From: Halanaerobium sp046541575
GTDB taxonomy: Bacteria; Bacillota; Halanaerobiia; Halanaerobiales; Halanaerobiaceae
Direction: 5' to 3'
Assembly: GCA_046541575.1 (NCBI GenBank)
Contig: JBKHDA010000009.1
Location: 1 to 48,849 of the forward strand
Length of the DNA: 48,849 bases
Part shown: positions 41,899-48,849 of the stretch, piece after piece
How the letters are laid out: each line of letters begins with the position of its first letter
Numbering within the stretch: position 1 is the stretch's first letter
Notes under the pieces: model-generated
Databases searched by the model: none
What the model saw: only the letters and a program-made list of their open reading frames with translations
Told to the model about the DNA's origin: nothing
Translations under genes and position numbers: made by a program

Positions 41899-43218
41899 TT
41901 ATCCTTTTAAAACAGCCAGGGGCTTCAGTCTGGCCATCGGTAATGCAAGTTCTGTTTTTTTCAATGATTCAATTATCTCGTTAATATCCTTATAGGCAAG
42001 TGGGGATTCATCGAGAATACTGCCTGAACCACTTTGATATAATCTTACTGTTCCCATTTTATCCCGGTGTCTTTCCTGATTAATTGTTTTTTTAGCCTGT
42101 GTTCTACTCATTTTTCGACCTGCTCCATGAGCTACCGAATTATATGATTCTGCTGTTGATTTACTATTACTGGAACGAATTAAATAGCTGTAAGTCCCCA
42201 TTGAACCTGGGATAAGTGCGATTCCCTCAGGAGGCAGTCTGGTTGCTCCTTTGCGGTGAATTAAATATTCTTTCCCCCTCTGAATTTCTTTTTTTACAAC
42301 ATTATGAGTAAGGTCATAATATAATGGCAGTTTTTCATCCGGGTAAAGACCCTGCATCAGCTTTCTTAAATCATTAGTTATTAACTGACGATTAGCAAAA
42401 GCAAAATTTGCTGCGGCCGACATTGCCTGCAGATATTGCTGGCCTTCTCGGGAGTCAAAACGGAAAGAGGCCAGATTTTTATTGGGAGTTTCAACTCCAG
42501 AGCTCTTTGCCTGATTGCTGTAATGTTTTGCAATTTGATGGCCAAAGCCGCGTGATCCAGTATGGACCATAAAGGTAATTTGGTTTTCTTTCAGCCCACA
42601 GCTTCGATCATATACCTTGTCTACTTTCTGAAGTTCTAGGAAATGATTACCACTCCCCAGTGTGCCAAGCTGATTTAAACCCCTCTCAACAGCTTTTTCT
42701 GGTACAGTCTTAAAGTTAGCTGGCTCAAGAAATCCATTCTCTTCACAGTTTTCAATATCACTTTCTGTACCTAAATTCTGTTCCTTTACCAGATAAGGAA
42801 GACCCTGTTCTACAATTTTTTTAAACTGGTCTCTCTTAAAAGAATTCTTTCTTTTACTTCCCAGTCCGGCAGGAATTTGAGCTTTAACCTTTATCATCAG
42901 GGGCTCAATATCTTTTCCCAGATCAGTAAAATTTAGGCTGGTAGTCAGCAGCCGAACTCCACAATTAATATCAAATCCTACAGCTCCCGGAGAAATAATA
43001 GCATTTTCAAACTCCGAAACCATAACTCCACCAATTGGAAGTCCATATCCCTGATGTAAATCGGGCATTCCAATAACCGAAATCATACCGGGAAGCTGAC
43101 TGGCATCAAAAAGCTGCTGCAGAGCTGTTTTTTCCATATTATTATAAAGGTCTTCGGTAGCAAAAAGTCGTACATCACAGTTTCGTTCACCTTCAGCTGG
43201 AAAGTTATAATACCTCAT
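41899..43218 (-). CDS. rtcB: RtcB-type RNA ligase
   Basis: GTP- and Mn-dependent ligase of 439 residues joining 2',3'-cyclic-phosphate (or 3'-phosphate) and 5'-OH RNA ends. Active-site residues are Asp83 and Cys86 in GFDINCGVR, His192 in GSGNHFLE, His219 in VHTGSRG, His305 in THN and the guanylylated His364 in VAHGAGRKMSR. PDLHQGYGLPIGGV (52-65) is a family signature. There is no RtcA, archease or RtcR gene beside it. A PIN-domain RNase lies 3.4 kb downstream, an interesting but unproven functional partner. Confidence 0.96.
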   Translation of the reverse strand: MRYYNFPAEGERNCDVRLFATEDLYNNMEKTALQQLFDASQLPGMISVIGMPDLHQGYGLPIGGVMVSEFENAIISPGAVGFDINCGVRLLTTSLNFTDLGKDIEPLMIKVKAQIPAGLGSKRKNSFKRDQFKKIVEQGLPYLVKEQNLGTESDIENCEENGFLEPANFKTVPEKAVERGLNQLGTLGSGNHFLELQKVDKVYDRSCGLKENQITFMVHTGSRGFGHQIAKHYSNQAKSSGVETPNKNLASFRFDSREGQQYLQAMSAAANFAFANRQLITNDLRKLMQGLYPDEKLPLYYDLTHNVVKKEIQRGKEYLIHRKGATRLPPEGIALIPGSMGTYSYLIRSSNSKSTAESYNSVAHGAGRKMSRTQAKKTINQERHRDKMGTVRLYQSGSGSILDESPLAYKDINEIIESLKKTELALPMARLKPLAVLKG

Positions 43219-43243
43219 AACAATCCTCCCATATACTTAAATT

Positions 43244-44362
43244 TTAAGAATTATTTTCATGTAAAAACTCTTTCAACTGAGACAAACCTTTTTTTAATTC
43301 CTCTTCATTCCCTGCAAAACCTATCCGCAAAAAATGCTCTCTGCCAAAGGCAATTCCGGGCACTACCAGCACACCCTTCTGCTTAAATAAGCTTTTAGAA
43401 AAACTTTCAGAATCAAGATCTAATTTGTATTTTAAAAATGCTGTGGTGCCTCCATTTGGCTTAACATATTCAATTAATTCTTCATTTCGAACCCAGTTAT
43501 CCAGAATCTGCAGCTGTTTTTTTACCTTAGCCAGATTTCTCCTGATAATCTGATCTTTATTCTCCAGAGCAATTGTTGAAAGATAGTCAGATATCATACT
43601 GTTGCTGATCGTTGTGTAATCCCTGTGAAGCTGACAGATTTCAATTACTGACTCGGGCCCTGCAATCCAGCCCATTCTGAGTCCTGCCAGAGAAAAAACC
43701 TTGGACATACTGCCCACACTGATTCCCTTTTCATAGAGATCAGCAATTGAAGGAATTTCTTCTTCCAGATTAAAGCCGCGGTAAACCTCATCGGCCAGAA
43801 CATAGGCATCAGCAGCACGGGCTATTTCCACTATTTCTGCTAAAGTTTCTCTCTTCATAACCACTCCAGAAGGATTATTTGGATTATTGATTGCAATCAG
43901 TTTAGTTTTATCGCTTACCAGGGATTTTAATTTTTTTAAATCCGGCAGAAATCCATCTTCAAATTTTAAATCCAGCTTTTTAACTTCCGCACCAAAAGAC
44001 TCGGGAATAGAATAAAGCTGCTGATAGGTGGGAAAAACTGAAACAACTTCATCTTCCGCTTCAATCAAAGAATACAATACAAGAAAATTGGCTCCAATGG
44101 CTCCATGGGAGGGCAGAATATTTTCCGGATCAACCTGCTCATAAAGACTGCTTACTCCCTTTTTGAAAGCAGCCGAGCCCCTGATGTCTCCATATGTAAG
44201 CTGCATCTTTTTTATCTCTTCCAGCCTGGCATCCGGATCATCACTAAAATTTAATAATTCTTCAACTGTCAGTGATTCAACACAGGTCTCGGCAATATTG
44301 TATTCAGCATCCATCTCATACTCGTTCATCCACTCTTCTACTTTAAATGGTGCTATCTTCAT
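43244..44362 (-). CDS. PLP-dependent aminotransferase, class I/II
   Basis: Fold-type I enzyme of 372 residues. The cofactor Lys221 is in GSMSKVFSLAGLRMGW, NNPNNPSG (159-166) and DEVY (191-194) hold the ring and O3' of PLP, and Arg in LRIGFA near the C-terminus should bind substrate carboxylate. The amino-acid substrate is not evident. The gene has Shine-Dalgarno AAGGAGG and is preceded by a double GGTACC repeat; 26 bases separate it from rtcB, so the two may be cotranscribed. Confidence 0.9.
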   Translation of the reverse strand: MKIAPFKVEEWMNEYEMDAEYNIAETCVESLTVEELLNFSDDPDARLEEIKKMQLTYGDIRGSAAFKKGVSSLYEQVDPENILPSHGAIGANFLVLYSLIEAEDEVVSVFPTYQQLYSIPESFGAEVKKLDLKFEDGFLPDLKKLKSLVSDKTKLIAINNPNNPSGVVMKRETLAEIVEIARAADAYVLADEVYRGFNLEEEIPSIADLYEKGISVGSMSKVFSLAGLRMGWIAGPESVIEICQLHRDYTTISNSMISDYLSTIALENKDQIIRRNLAKVKKQLQILDNWVRNEELIEYVKPNGGTTAFLKYKLDLDSESFSKSLFKQKGVLVVPGIAFGREHFLRIGFAGNEEELKKGLSQLKEFLHENNS

Positions 44363-44384
44363 TTTTTTGCCTCCTTATTTTGTT

Positions 44385-44425
44385 GGTACCGGGTACCTGG
44401 TAAATTTTACCAGGTACCGGTGCCA
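44385..44425. repeat. Double inverted GGTACC repeat between ABC permease and aminotransferase
   Basis: Begins GGTACCGGGTACCTGGTAAA, continues with TTTTACCAGGTACCGGTGCC, so two family members stand head to head. A 13-base-pair hairpin (GGTACCTGGTAAA and its complement, one central base) forms, 20 bases upstream of the aminotransferase Shine-Dalgarno. Confidence 0.8.
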
Positions 44426-44461
44426 TATATATTTTTAATTCTATCAGAAAAAACAGAAAAA

Positions 44462-44488
44462 CTCTACCGGATTAACTATCCAGTAGAG
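44462..44488 (-). terminator. Terminator of the second sugar ABC operon
   Basis: Eleven-pair stem (CTCTACTGGAT / ATCCGGTAGAG, one wobble) with a five-base loop and TTTTT on the minus strand, 26 bases after the permease stop. Confidence 0.9.
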
Positions 44489-44513
44489 CCTTCTGTAATA
44501 AGAGAGGTGAAAA

Positions 44514-45356
44514 TTATTTCCCGGAGCCCATTGTTAGGCCGCGGATAAAGTATTTCTGTAGGAAAATAAAAACTGCAATTGTTGGTAAAGTAGCCAGTAT
44601 CGCTCCAGCCACTAAAACTGTGTAGGAAGTAATAAAGTTACCCTGCAAGGTTGCCAGTCCAGCTGTCACAGGTCTAAATTTATCATCCCGCAGCAGTACC
44701 AGTGCCCAGATATAATCATTAAAGATCCAGGTAAACTGCAGTGTTGCCAGTGCTGCTAGAGCAGGTTTGGAAAGCGGCAAATATATTTTATAAAAAATTC
44801 TAAACTCAGAGGCACCATCAATTCTGGCCGCTTCTGATAATTCGTCTGGAATAGTTATCATATAATTTCTTAAAAAGAAAGAACAAAAGCCCATCTGGAA
44901 AACCATATGAATCATAATTAGTCCAAGATAGTTATTATAAATACCTAAGAAATTACTGAGTCCAAAAACAGGTATTAAAAGAATTTGGAAGGGGATTAAC
45001 ATTCCACCAACAAACATTAAATATAAGGCCATATTACCTTTAAAATCATATTTAGCCAGTGCAAAACCCACCAGTGATGATAAGGCAAGGGTTCCAAGCA
45101 GAGCCGGAATGGTAATAATAAAACTGTTTTTTAGATAAGTATTTAAATTACCATCTGTCCAGGCCTCCGCAAAATTGGAAATAGTGAACTGTTCCGGCAG
45201 ACTCCAGAATCCATTATTGGAAAGGTCACCCATTGTTCTAAATGCTGTCATAAAAGCACCAAATACGGGTAAGAGCCAGACTAGAACAAATAAAGTTAAG
45301 GCAATTAAAACTGCTGCATTTTTTAACTTTCTTTTTTGGCTTAGTGTTAGATCCAT
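44514..45356 (-). CDS. Sugar ABC transporter permease, MalG type (second system)
   Basis: Inner-membrane subunit of 280 residues with six hydrophobic segments. The EAA loop is SEAARIDGASEFRIFYKIYLP (about 181-201), and the C-terminal FIRGLTMGSGK is typical of MalG-type proteins. It shares one base with the stop codon of the upstream permease (TAATG), so translation is coupled. A strong terminator follows. It forms the membrane core of a CUT1 carbohydrate importer with the next gene. Confidence 0.92.
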   Translation of the reverse strand: MDLTLSQKRKLKNAAVLIALTLFVLVWLLPVFGAFMTAFRTMGDLSNNGFWSLPEQFTISNFAEAWTDGNLNTYLKNSFIITIPALLGTLALSSLVGFALAKYDFKGNMALYLMFVGGMLIPFQILLIPVFGLSNFLGIYNNYLGLIMIHMVFQMGFCSFFLRNYMITIPDELSEAARIDGASEFRIFYKIYLPLSKPALAALATLQFTWIFNDYIWALVLLRDDKFRPVTAGLATLQGNFITSYTVLVAGAILATLPTIAVFIFLQKYFIRGLTMGSGK

Positions 45357-46228
45357 TATTCCAGCTCACCCTTTCTAATCTGACGTAAATAAAAGACTAT
45401 AAAAATAAACATAATTGCAAATAAGATCACTGCAATAGCAGCACCATAGCCCATCTTATAATTTTTAAATGCTTCTGAATACATATAATAGGCTAAAACA
45501 TTGGTAGAATTAAAGGGCCCACCTCTGGTCATCATACTCACAAAGTCAAAGGCTCGTAAAGATTGAATCATTGTTATTACAAGTACAATAACAGTTGTCG
45601 GTTTAAGTAGCGGCATTATTATGTAGCGAAAACGCTGCCAGGGAGAAGCTCCGTCGATTCGGGATGCTTCAATAACAGTTGGCGAAATTGCTGTTAAACC
45701 TGATAGGAATAATAACATTACATAACCGGTATGCCGCCAGACCGCTGCTGCAATTACTGCATATAAAGCTGTGTCTGGATCACTCAACCAGCCCCGGGTT
45801 AAAGTGTCAAGACCAATAAAAGTTAGAGTATTATTTAAAAGACCACCACTGGGCTGATAAATCCAGGACCAGATCAAACCAATAACAACCGGTGCTAAAA
45901 TCATAGGTGAATAAATTGCTGCTTTAAATCCCTTTGCCCCTCTAATTTCCTGACTCAAAAGCAGTGCTAAAAATAAACCCAGAGTTAAAGGAATAGCTAA
46001 AAAGATTGCAAGCCATTTAAAGTTATTTATTAAAGAAGTATAAAATACAGGATCATTAAATAAATCAATATAATTATCAAGTCCGACAAAAATCGGTTCA
46101 CTGATTACATCCCATTCAGTAAAACTTAAATAAATTGTATAGATTGTTGGCCCAACAACCCAGATAGTATAAAGCACTAAGGGTAAAGCTAAAAAGAGCC
46201 AGGGGATGTATTTTCTTTTGATTTTCAA
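45356..46228 (-). CDS. Sugar ABC transporter permease, MalF type (second system)
   Basis: Inner-membrane subunit of 290 residues with six hydrophobic segments. The EAA loop is IEASRIDGASPWQRFRYIIMP (about 186-206). Shine-Dalgarno GGAGG is at the usual distance from ATG. It follows the binding-protein gene after a perfect hairpin, the same layout as in the first importer. Confidence 0.92.
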   Translation of the reverse strand: MKIKRKYIPWLFLALPLVLYTIWVVGPTIYTIYLSFTEWDVISEPIFVGLDNYIDLFNDPVFYTSLINNFKWLAIFLAIPLTLGLFLALLLSQEIRGAKGFKAAIYSPMILAPVVIGLIWSWIYQPSGGLLNNTLTFIGLDTLTRGWLSDPDTALYAVIAAAVWRHTGYVMLLFLSGLTAISPTVIEASRIDGASPWQRFRYIIMPLLKPTTVIVLVITMIQSLRAFDFVSMMTRGGPFNSTNVLAYYMYSEAFKNYKMGYGAAIAVILFAIMFIFIVFYLRQIRKGELE

Positions 46229-46251
46229 AATAACACCTCCATAAAATTACT

Positions 46252-46279
46252 GCCTGCAGAAAAATCAATTTCTGCAGGC
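46252..46279 (-). terminator. Hairpin between binding protein and permeases (second system)
   Basis: Perfect eleven-base stem GCCTGCAGAAA / TTTCTGCAGGC with a six-base loop and no T run after it on the minus strand. It probably stabilises the binding-protein mRNA. Confidence 0.7.
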
Positions 46280-46314
46280 TGTTTTTAATTAAATTCTATA
46301 ATTTGCTGCTTTAT

Positions 46315-47559
46315 TTAATCTAAGAAATTCTGACGATGTTCTTCCATTTCTTCCATAACACTCTCATAATCTGAAGGAGAATTCCAGAATTTCATTAAAG
46401 AATCCATTGTTTTATCAGCAAATTCTGGATCCATGTCGCGGTCATAGAATTGAGTTAGTTCTTCTGTTTCATCTACCATCTCCCGACCTTTATTTGCTCT
46501 TTCTGTATAAACATCGTCCGACATGTTTTTATTGGTTACTAAACGACCAACATCTTCTGCAAAACCACGCTGACCCTCAACAGAGCTTAAGAAAGCAAGA
46601 AAATCTTTTGCTAATTCTGGATTTTCTGCATTTTTAGGGATCATAAAACCATCTGTTGGTAGATCTTCGGCTACAGGTACATCCTCATCGATAATTGGGA
46701 AGCGGAAGAAATCAATATCTTCTGCAACATCCTCAGAGGTAGCATCAAGTAAAAACTGTCCCATTAGATACATTGCTGCATCACCCTGTGAAATAAACTG
46801 CAGTGCTTCCTGCCAGGAATAAGCAGCAGGATTTTCAATAAAGAAGTCATTTTCAATTAAGTACTTCCATTTTACAAATACCTCTTCTACTCTTTCATCA
46901 GTAAATGAAATTTCACCGGCCATTAATTTGCGGTGGAAGTCAGCTCCATTAATTCTTAAGTTTAGATAATCAAACCAGCCGGCTGCTGTCCAGCGGAATT
47001 TGGTACCTATTGCAAAAGGAGTAATTCCATTTTCCTTCAGTGTTTCTCCTACTTCTAAAAGTTCGTCCCAGGTTTCAGGTTCTTCCAGGTCATATTTTTC
47101 AAAAATTGAATCTCTGTAAAATACAGACCACCAGTAATAATTATGTGGTAAAAAATAAGCTTTATCTTCATAAATACTTATACTCTGAAAAGCTTCTGGA
47201 AATTCTTCATAAAGATTTTCTTCTTCCCAGACATCAGTAATATCCATAATTAAACCGCGGTCAACAAAATAATTGGCTCTTTCTCCTGCAAACCAGCTGA
47301 AAACATCAGGTGGACTATCTGAGTTTAACCAGACTCTTATTGCCTGTTTGAAATCTTCGTGAGCTGTTATATTCAATTCAATATCAACATCTGGATTCTG
47401 CTCTTCATATTGAGCTACTAATTCTTTCATTGCTTCTCTTGGAGCCGGATCACTGGTATAGGTATTAACCACTAAAGTATCCTGTGCTGCTGCAGAAAAT
47501 GACAGAGCTAAAACCATAACTAAAGTAATTGTAATAAGTGAAAAATTCTTAAAATTCAT
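46315..47559 (-). CDS. Sugar ABC transporter substrate-binding protein (second system)
   Basis: SBP_bac_1 family receptor of 414 residues. The signal peptide has a hydrophobic core ITLVMVLALSF and an SAAAQ cleavage region (about 22-26) without lipobox Cys, so the mature protein should be free in the periplasm. The mature part is acidic and ends with the family's Trp-rich C-terminal helices. The sugar is unknown; no catabolic enzyme is in the operon. A LacI operator (47590-47606) is 30 bases upstream, and the regulator gene precedes it. Confidence 0.9.
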   Translation of the reverse strand: MNFKNFSLITITLVMVLALSFSAAAQDTLVVNTYTSDPAPREAMKELVAQYEEQNPDVDIELNITAHEDFKQAIRVWLNSDSPPDVFSWFAGERANYFVDRGLIMDITDVWEEENLYEEFPEAFQSISIYEDKAYFLPHNYYWWSVFYRDSIFEKYDLEEPETWDELLEVGETLKENGITPFAIGTKFRWTAAGWFDYLNLRINGADFHRKLMAGEISFTDERVEEVFVKWKYLIENDFFIENPAAYSWQEALQFISQGDAAMYLMGQFLLDATSEDVAEDIDFFRFPIIDEDVPVAEDLPTDGFMIPKNAENPELAKDFLAFLSSVEGQRGFAEDVGRLVTNKNMSDDVYTERANKGREMVDETEELTQFYDRDMDPEFADKTMDSLMKFWNSPSDYESVMEEMEEHRQNFLD

Positions 47560-47589
47560 TAAAAATAACCCCCTTGATTTTTTTAAAAT

Positions 47590-47606
47590 ATTTAAACGTT
47601 TTAAAT
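47590..47606. promoter_or_regulatory. LacI-type operator before the second binding-protein gene
   Basis: ATTTAAACGTTTTAAAT, a near-perfect palindrome with central CG. The core TTTAAACGTTTTAAA is the reverse complement of the site at 48719-48733. Confidence 0.75.
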
Positions 47607-47665
47607 CTTTTTTAAAATATCCCTCCTTTTAAAAAATATTTGACAGATACCGACAGATAATGAAA

Positions 47666-47689
47666 GGTTCCAGGCACCTGCACCTGTAC
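47666..47689. repeat. Degenerate GGTACC-type repeat after the LacI gene
   Basis: Begins GGTTCCAGGCACCTG and continues CACCTGTAC; it keeps the palindromic layout with base changes. It ends about nine bases from the regulator stop codon. Confidence 0.4.
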
Positions 47690-47697
47690 TTCATATT

Positions 47698-48705
47698 TTA
47701 TTGAAGCTTCCTACTGGAATCTCTGATAACCAGTTCAGTAGGAAAGATAAAAAACTTTTCTTTAGGACTTAAAGACTGTCCTGTAATTTTTTTCAACAAA
47801 ATTTCTGCTGCTTTTTCTCCCATCTGACTAACCGGTATATTGACTGTTGTCAGAGAAGGATTATAAAAATTAGCCATTTTAATATTGTCAATTCCAATAA
47901 CTGATATCTCTGCAGGAACTTTAACACTTTTAGCAATTAAAGCCTGTATTACACCAATTGCCATTTCATCATTTAAACAGACCACTGCCGATGGTTTTTC
48001 TTTTCTGGCAGCTATTTTTTCTCCAACAGTATATCCACCCTCCATCTTCAAATAGTCATAATAAATATTTTTATCTTTAAGCTTTAAATCATGTTTCATT
48101 AAAGCACTCTTAAAACCATTAAGTCTTTCTACACTCTGACCGGCAAAGGCAAGGTTTGTATGGCCCAAAGAGATTAAATAATCAGCTGCCTGATAAGCAG
48201 CATGATAGACATCACTTTTAACTACAGGAATTAAATCATGATCAACACCATCTCGATCCACATAAATTACAGGTATATTTTCTTTAACCAGTTTGATAAT
48301 CAGATCATTATGCTCTGCCATCATATCTCCAACACAGGCAAAGATAGCTCCATCAACCTGGCCAGAGCGGAACATATTGATATATCTAAGTTCTTCCTCA
48401 CTCTGATAATCAGTGCTGCAGAGAATAACATTAAAATCCTGACTGCGCACAAAATCTTTAATTGACTGGGCCAGCTCAGCAAAAAATGGATTGACTACTT
48501 CTGGAATCACCAGCCCGATAGTTTTTGTTGATTTTTTAACTAAAGCTCTTGCTCTTGCATTTGGTATATAATTTAGTTCTTCTGCAATATTTTTGATGCG
48601 AAGTTTAGTATCTTTATTTACTTTATCGCTGCCGTTAAGAGCAAGTGAAACAGTTGCTAAAGAGACACCTGCTTTGCTGGCAATATCATTTAAAGTCACA
48701 GCCAT
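47698..48705 (-). CDS. LacI-family regulator of the second sugar ABC operon
   Basis: Repressor of 335 residues. The helix-turn-helix is LNDIASKAGVSLATVSLALNG and the hinge segment ends in RARALVKKST. The effector domain has VIGIDNIKMANFYNPSLTTVNIP near 270. It is the first gene of the operon, with an operator right behind its own promoter and a second one before the binding-protein gene, so it should repress both. The inducer is presumably the imported sugar. Confidence 0.93.
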   Translation of the reverse strand: MAVTLNDIASKAGVSLATVSLALNGSDKVNKDTKLRIKNIAEELNYIPNARARALVKKSTKTIGLVIPEVVNPFFAELAQSIKDFVRSQDFNVILCSTDYQSEEELRYINMFRSGQVDGAIFACVGDMMAEHNDLIIKLVKENIPVIYVDRDGVDHDLIPVVKSDVYHAAYQAADYLISLGHTNLAFAGQSVERLNGFKSALMKHDLKLKDKNIYYDYLKMEGGYTVGEKIAARKEKPSAVVCLNDEMAIGVIQALIAKSVKVPAEISVIGIDNIKMANFYNPSLTTVNIPVSQMGEKAAEILLKKITGQSLSPKEKFFIFPTELVIRDSSRKLQ

Positions 48706-48718
48706 ATAATCGCCCTCT

Positions 48719-48733
48719 TTTAAAACGTTTAAA
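48719..48733. promoter_or_regulatory. LacI-type operator before the regulator gene
   Basis: TTTAAAACGTTTAAA lies just downstream of the promoter, near the expected transcription start, fitting autorepression. Confidence 0.75.
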
Positions 48734-48747
48734 TTTATCTTATTTTA

Positions 48748-48776
48748 ATAATAACAAATTTTCTTACAATTTGCAA
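48748..48776 (-). promoter_or_regulatory. Promoter of the LacI gene at 47698-48705
   Basis: TTGCAA (48771-48776) and TATTAT (48748-48753) with a 17-base spacer on the minus strand. Confidence 0.7.
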
Positions 48777-48804
48777 GATTAAATCTTATTTACTTCATTT
48801 TTTT

Positions 48805-48844
48805 AGTACCCGGTACAAAACGGCCTTTTTGTACCGGGTACCTA
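48805..48844. repeat. Double GGTACC repeat forming a hairpin at the right edge
   Basis: AGTACCCGGTACAAAA and TTTTGTACCGGGTACCT are inverted copies around a short CGGCC-containing loop, giving a perfect 15-base-pair hairpin. It is the longest and cleanest example of the family here. Confidence 0.8.
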
Positions 48845-48849
48845 TAATA

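Noticed and set aside
41899..43218. RtcB as part of an RNA-repair operon.
   Set aside because: No RtcA, RtcR, archease or Hen1/Pnkp-type gene is adjacent.
46996..47010. GGTACC inside the second binding-protein gene.
   Set aside because: Single half-site within normal coding sequence; no second arm.
1..48849. CRISPR arrays, tRNA or rRNA genes, riboswitches and complete insertion sequences.
   Set aside because: No regularly spaced repeats, cloverleaf, conserved rRNA stretch, recognisable riboswitch core or transposase gene was seen on reading; absence by eye is not proof.

Overview
The window is A+T-rich DNA that looks like a halophilic fermentative anaerobe of the Halanaerobiales (Halanaerobium-like). 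This is inference from gene content: NhaC-type Na+/H+ antiport, compatible-solute-like sugar metabolism, many LacI regulators and arsenate reductase. Both sugar-binding proteins have Sec signal peptides without a lipobox cysteine, which fits a diderm Firmicute with a true periplasm. Nearly every gene is on the minus strand; the only clear plus-strand gene is the aldo/keto reductase at 3196-4188.

Layout. 0-4.3 kb: short tyrosine recombinase, HAD phosphatase, NhaC antiporter, aldo/keto reductase. 4.3-10.5 kb: a large GH94-like glycoside phosphorylase with its own LacI regulator and two matching GGGAGCGGTCCC operators, a decayed GGDEF gene and an MFS permease. 10.7-15.7 kb: a membrane glycolipid cluster (GDPD-like phosphodiesterase, two GT4 glycosyltransferases, PAP2 phosphatase, LPG-synthase-type integral membrane protein). 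15.9-16.3 kb: ArsC. 16.4-26.2 kb: a sugar locus with glycerate kinase, D-2-hydroxyacid (glycerate) dehydrogenase, GH13_18 sugar phosphorylase, GT4 glycosyltransferase, ABC importer and LacI regulator. I read it as uptake and phosphorolysis of glucosylglycerate or a related glycerate-containing solute.

26.3-36.7 kb is a defence-like block: a DUF1703-type AAA/PD-(D/E)XK gene, then a complete four-gene Wadjet (JetABCD / MksFEBG) SMC system, preceded by a promoter and a 26-codon small ORF. 36.9-43.2 kb is mixed: orphan LacI, AbrB-PIN toxin-antitoxin pair with a zinc ribbon in the toxin, nitroreductase, WrbA, a small YgaP-like membrane protein, DUF362 protein and RtcB RNA ligase. 43.2-48.7 kb has an aminotransferase and a second sugar ABC importer with LacI regulator and operators of the form TTTAAA-CG-TTTAAA.

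A short palindromic repeat family (consensus near GGTACCGGGTACC) is scattered over the outer parts (1.5-13.8 kb and 40.7-48.8 kb) and absent from the 16-40 kb block. Many copies touch stop or start codons, and two supply the last codons of genes. At one of them the copies lie between a gene end and an orphan piece of a carbohydrate-binding-module-like protein. Each ABC importer lacks its ATPase gene here, so a shared MsmK/UgpC-type ATPase elsewhere is expected. No tRNA, rRNA, CRISPR array or complete insertion sequence was seen.
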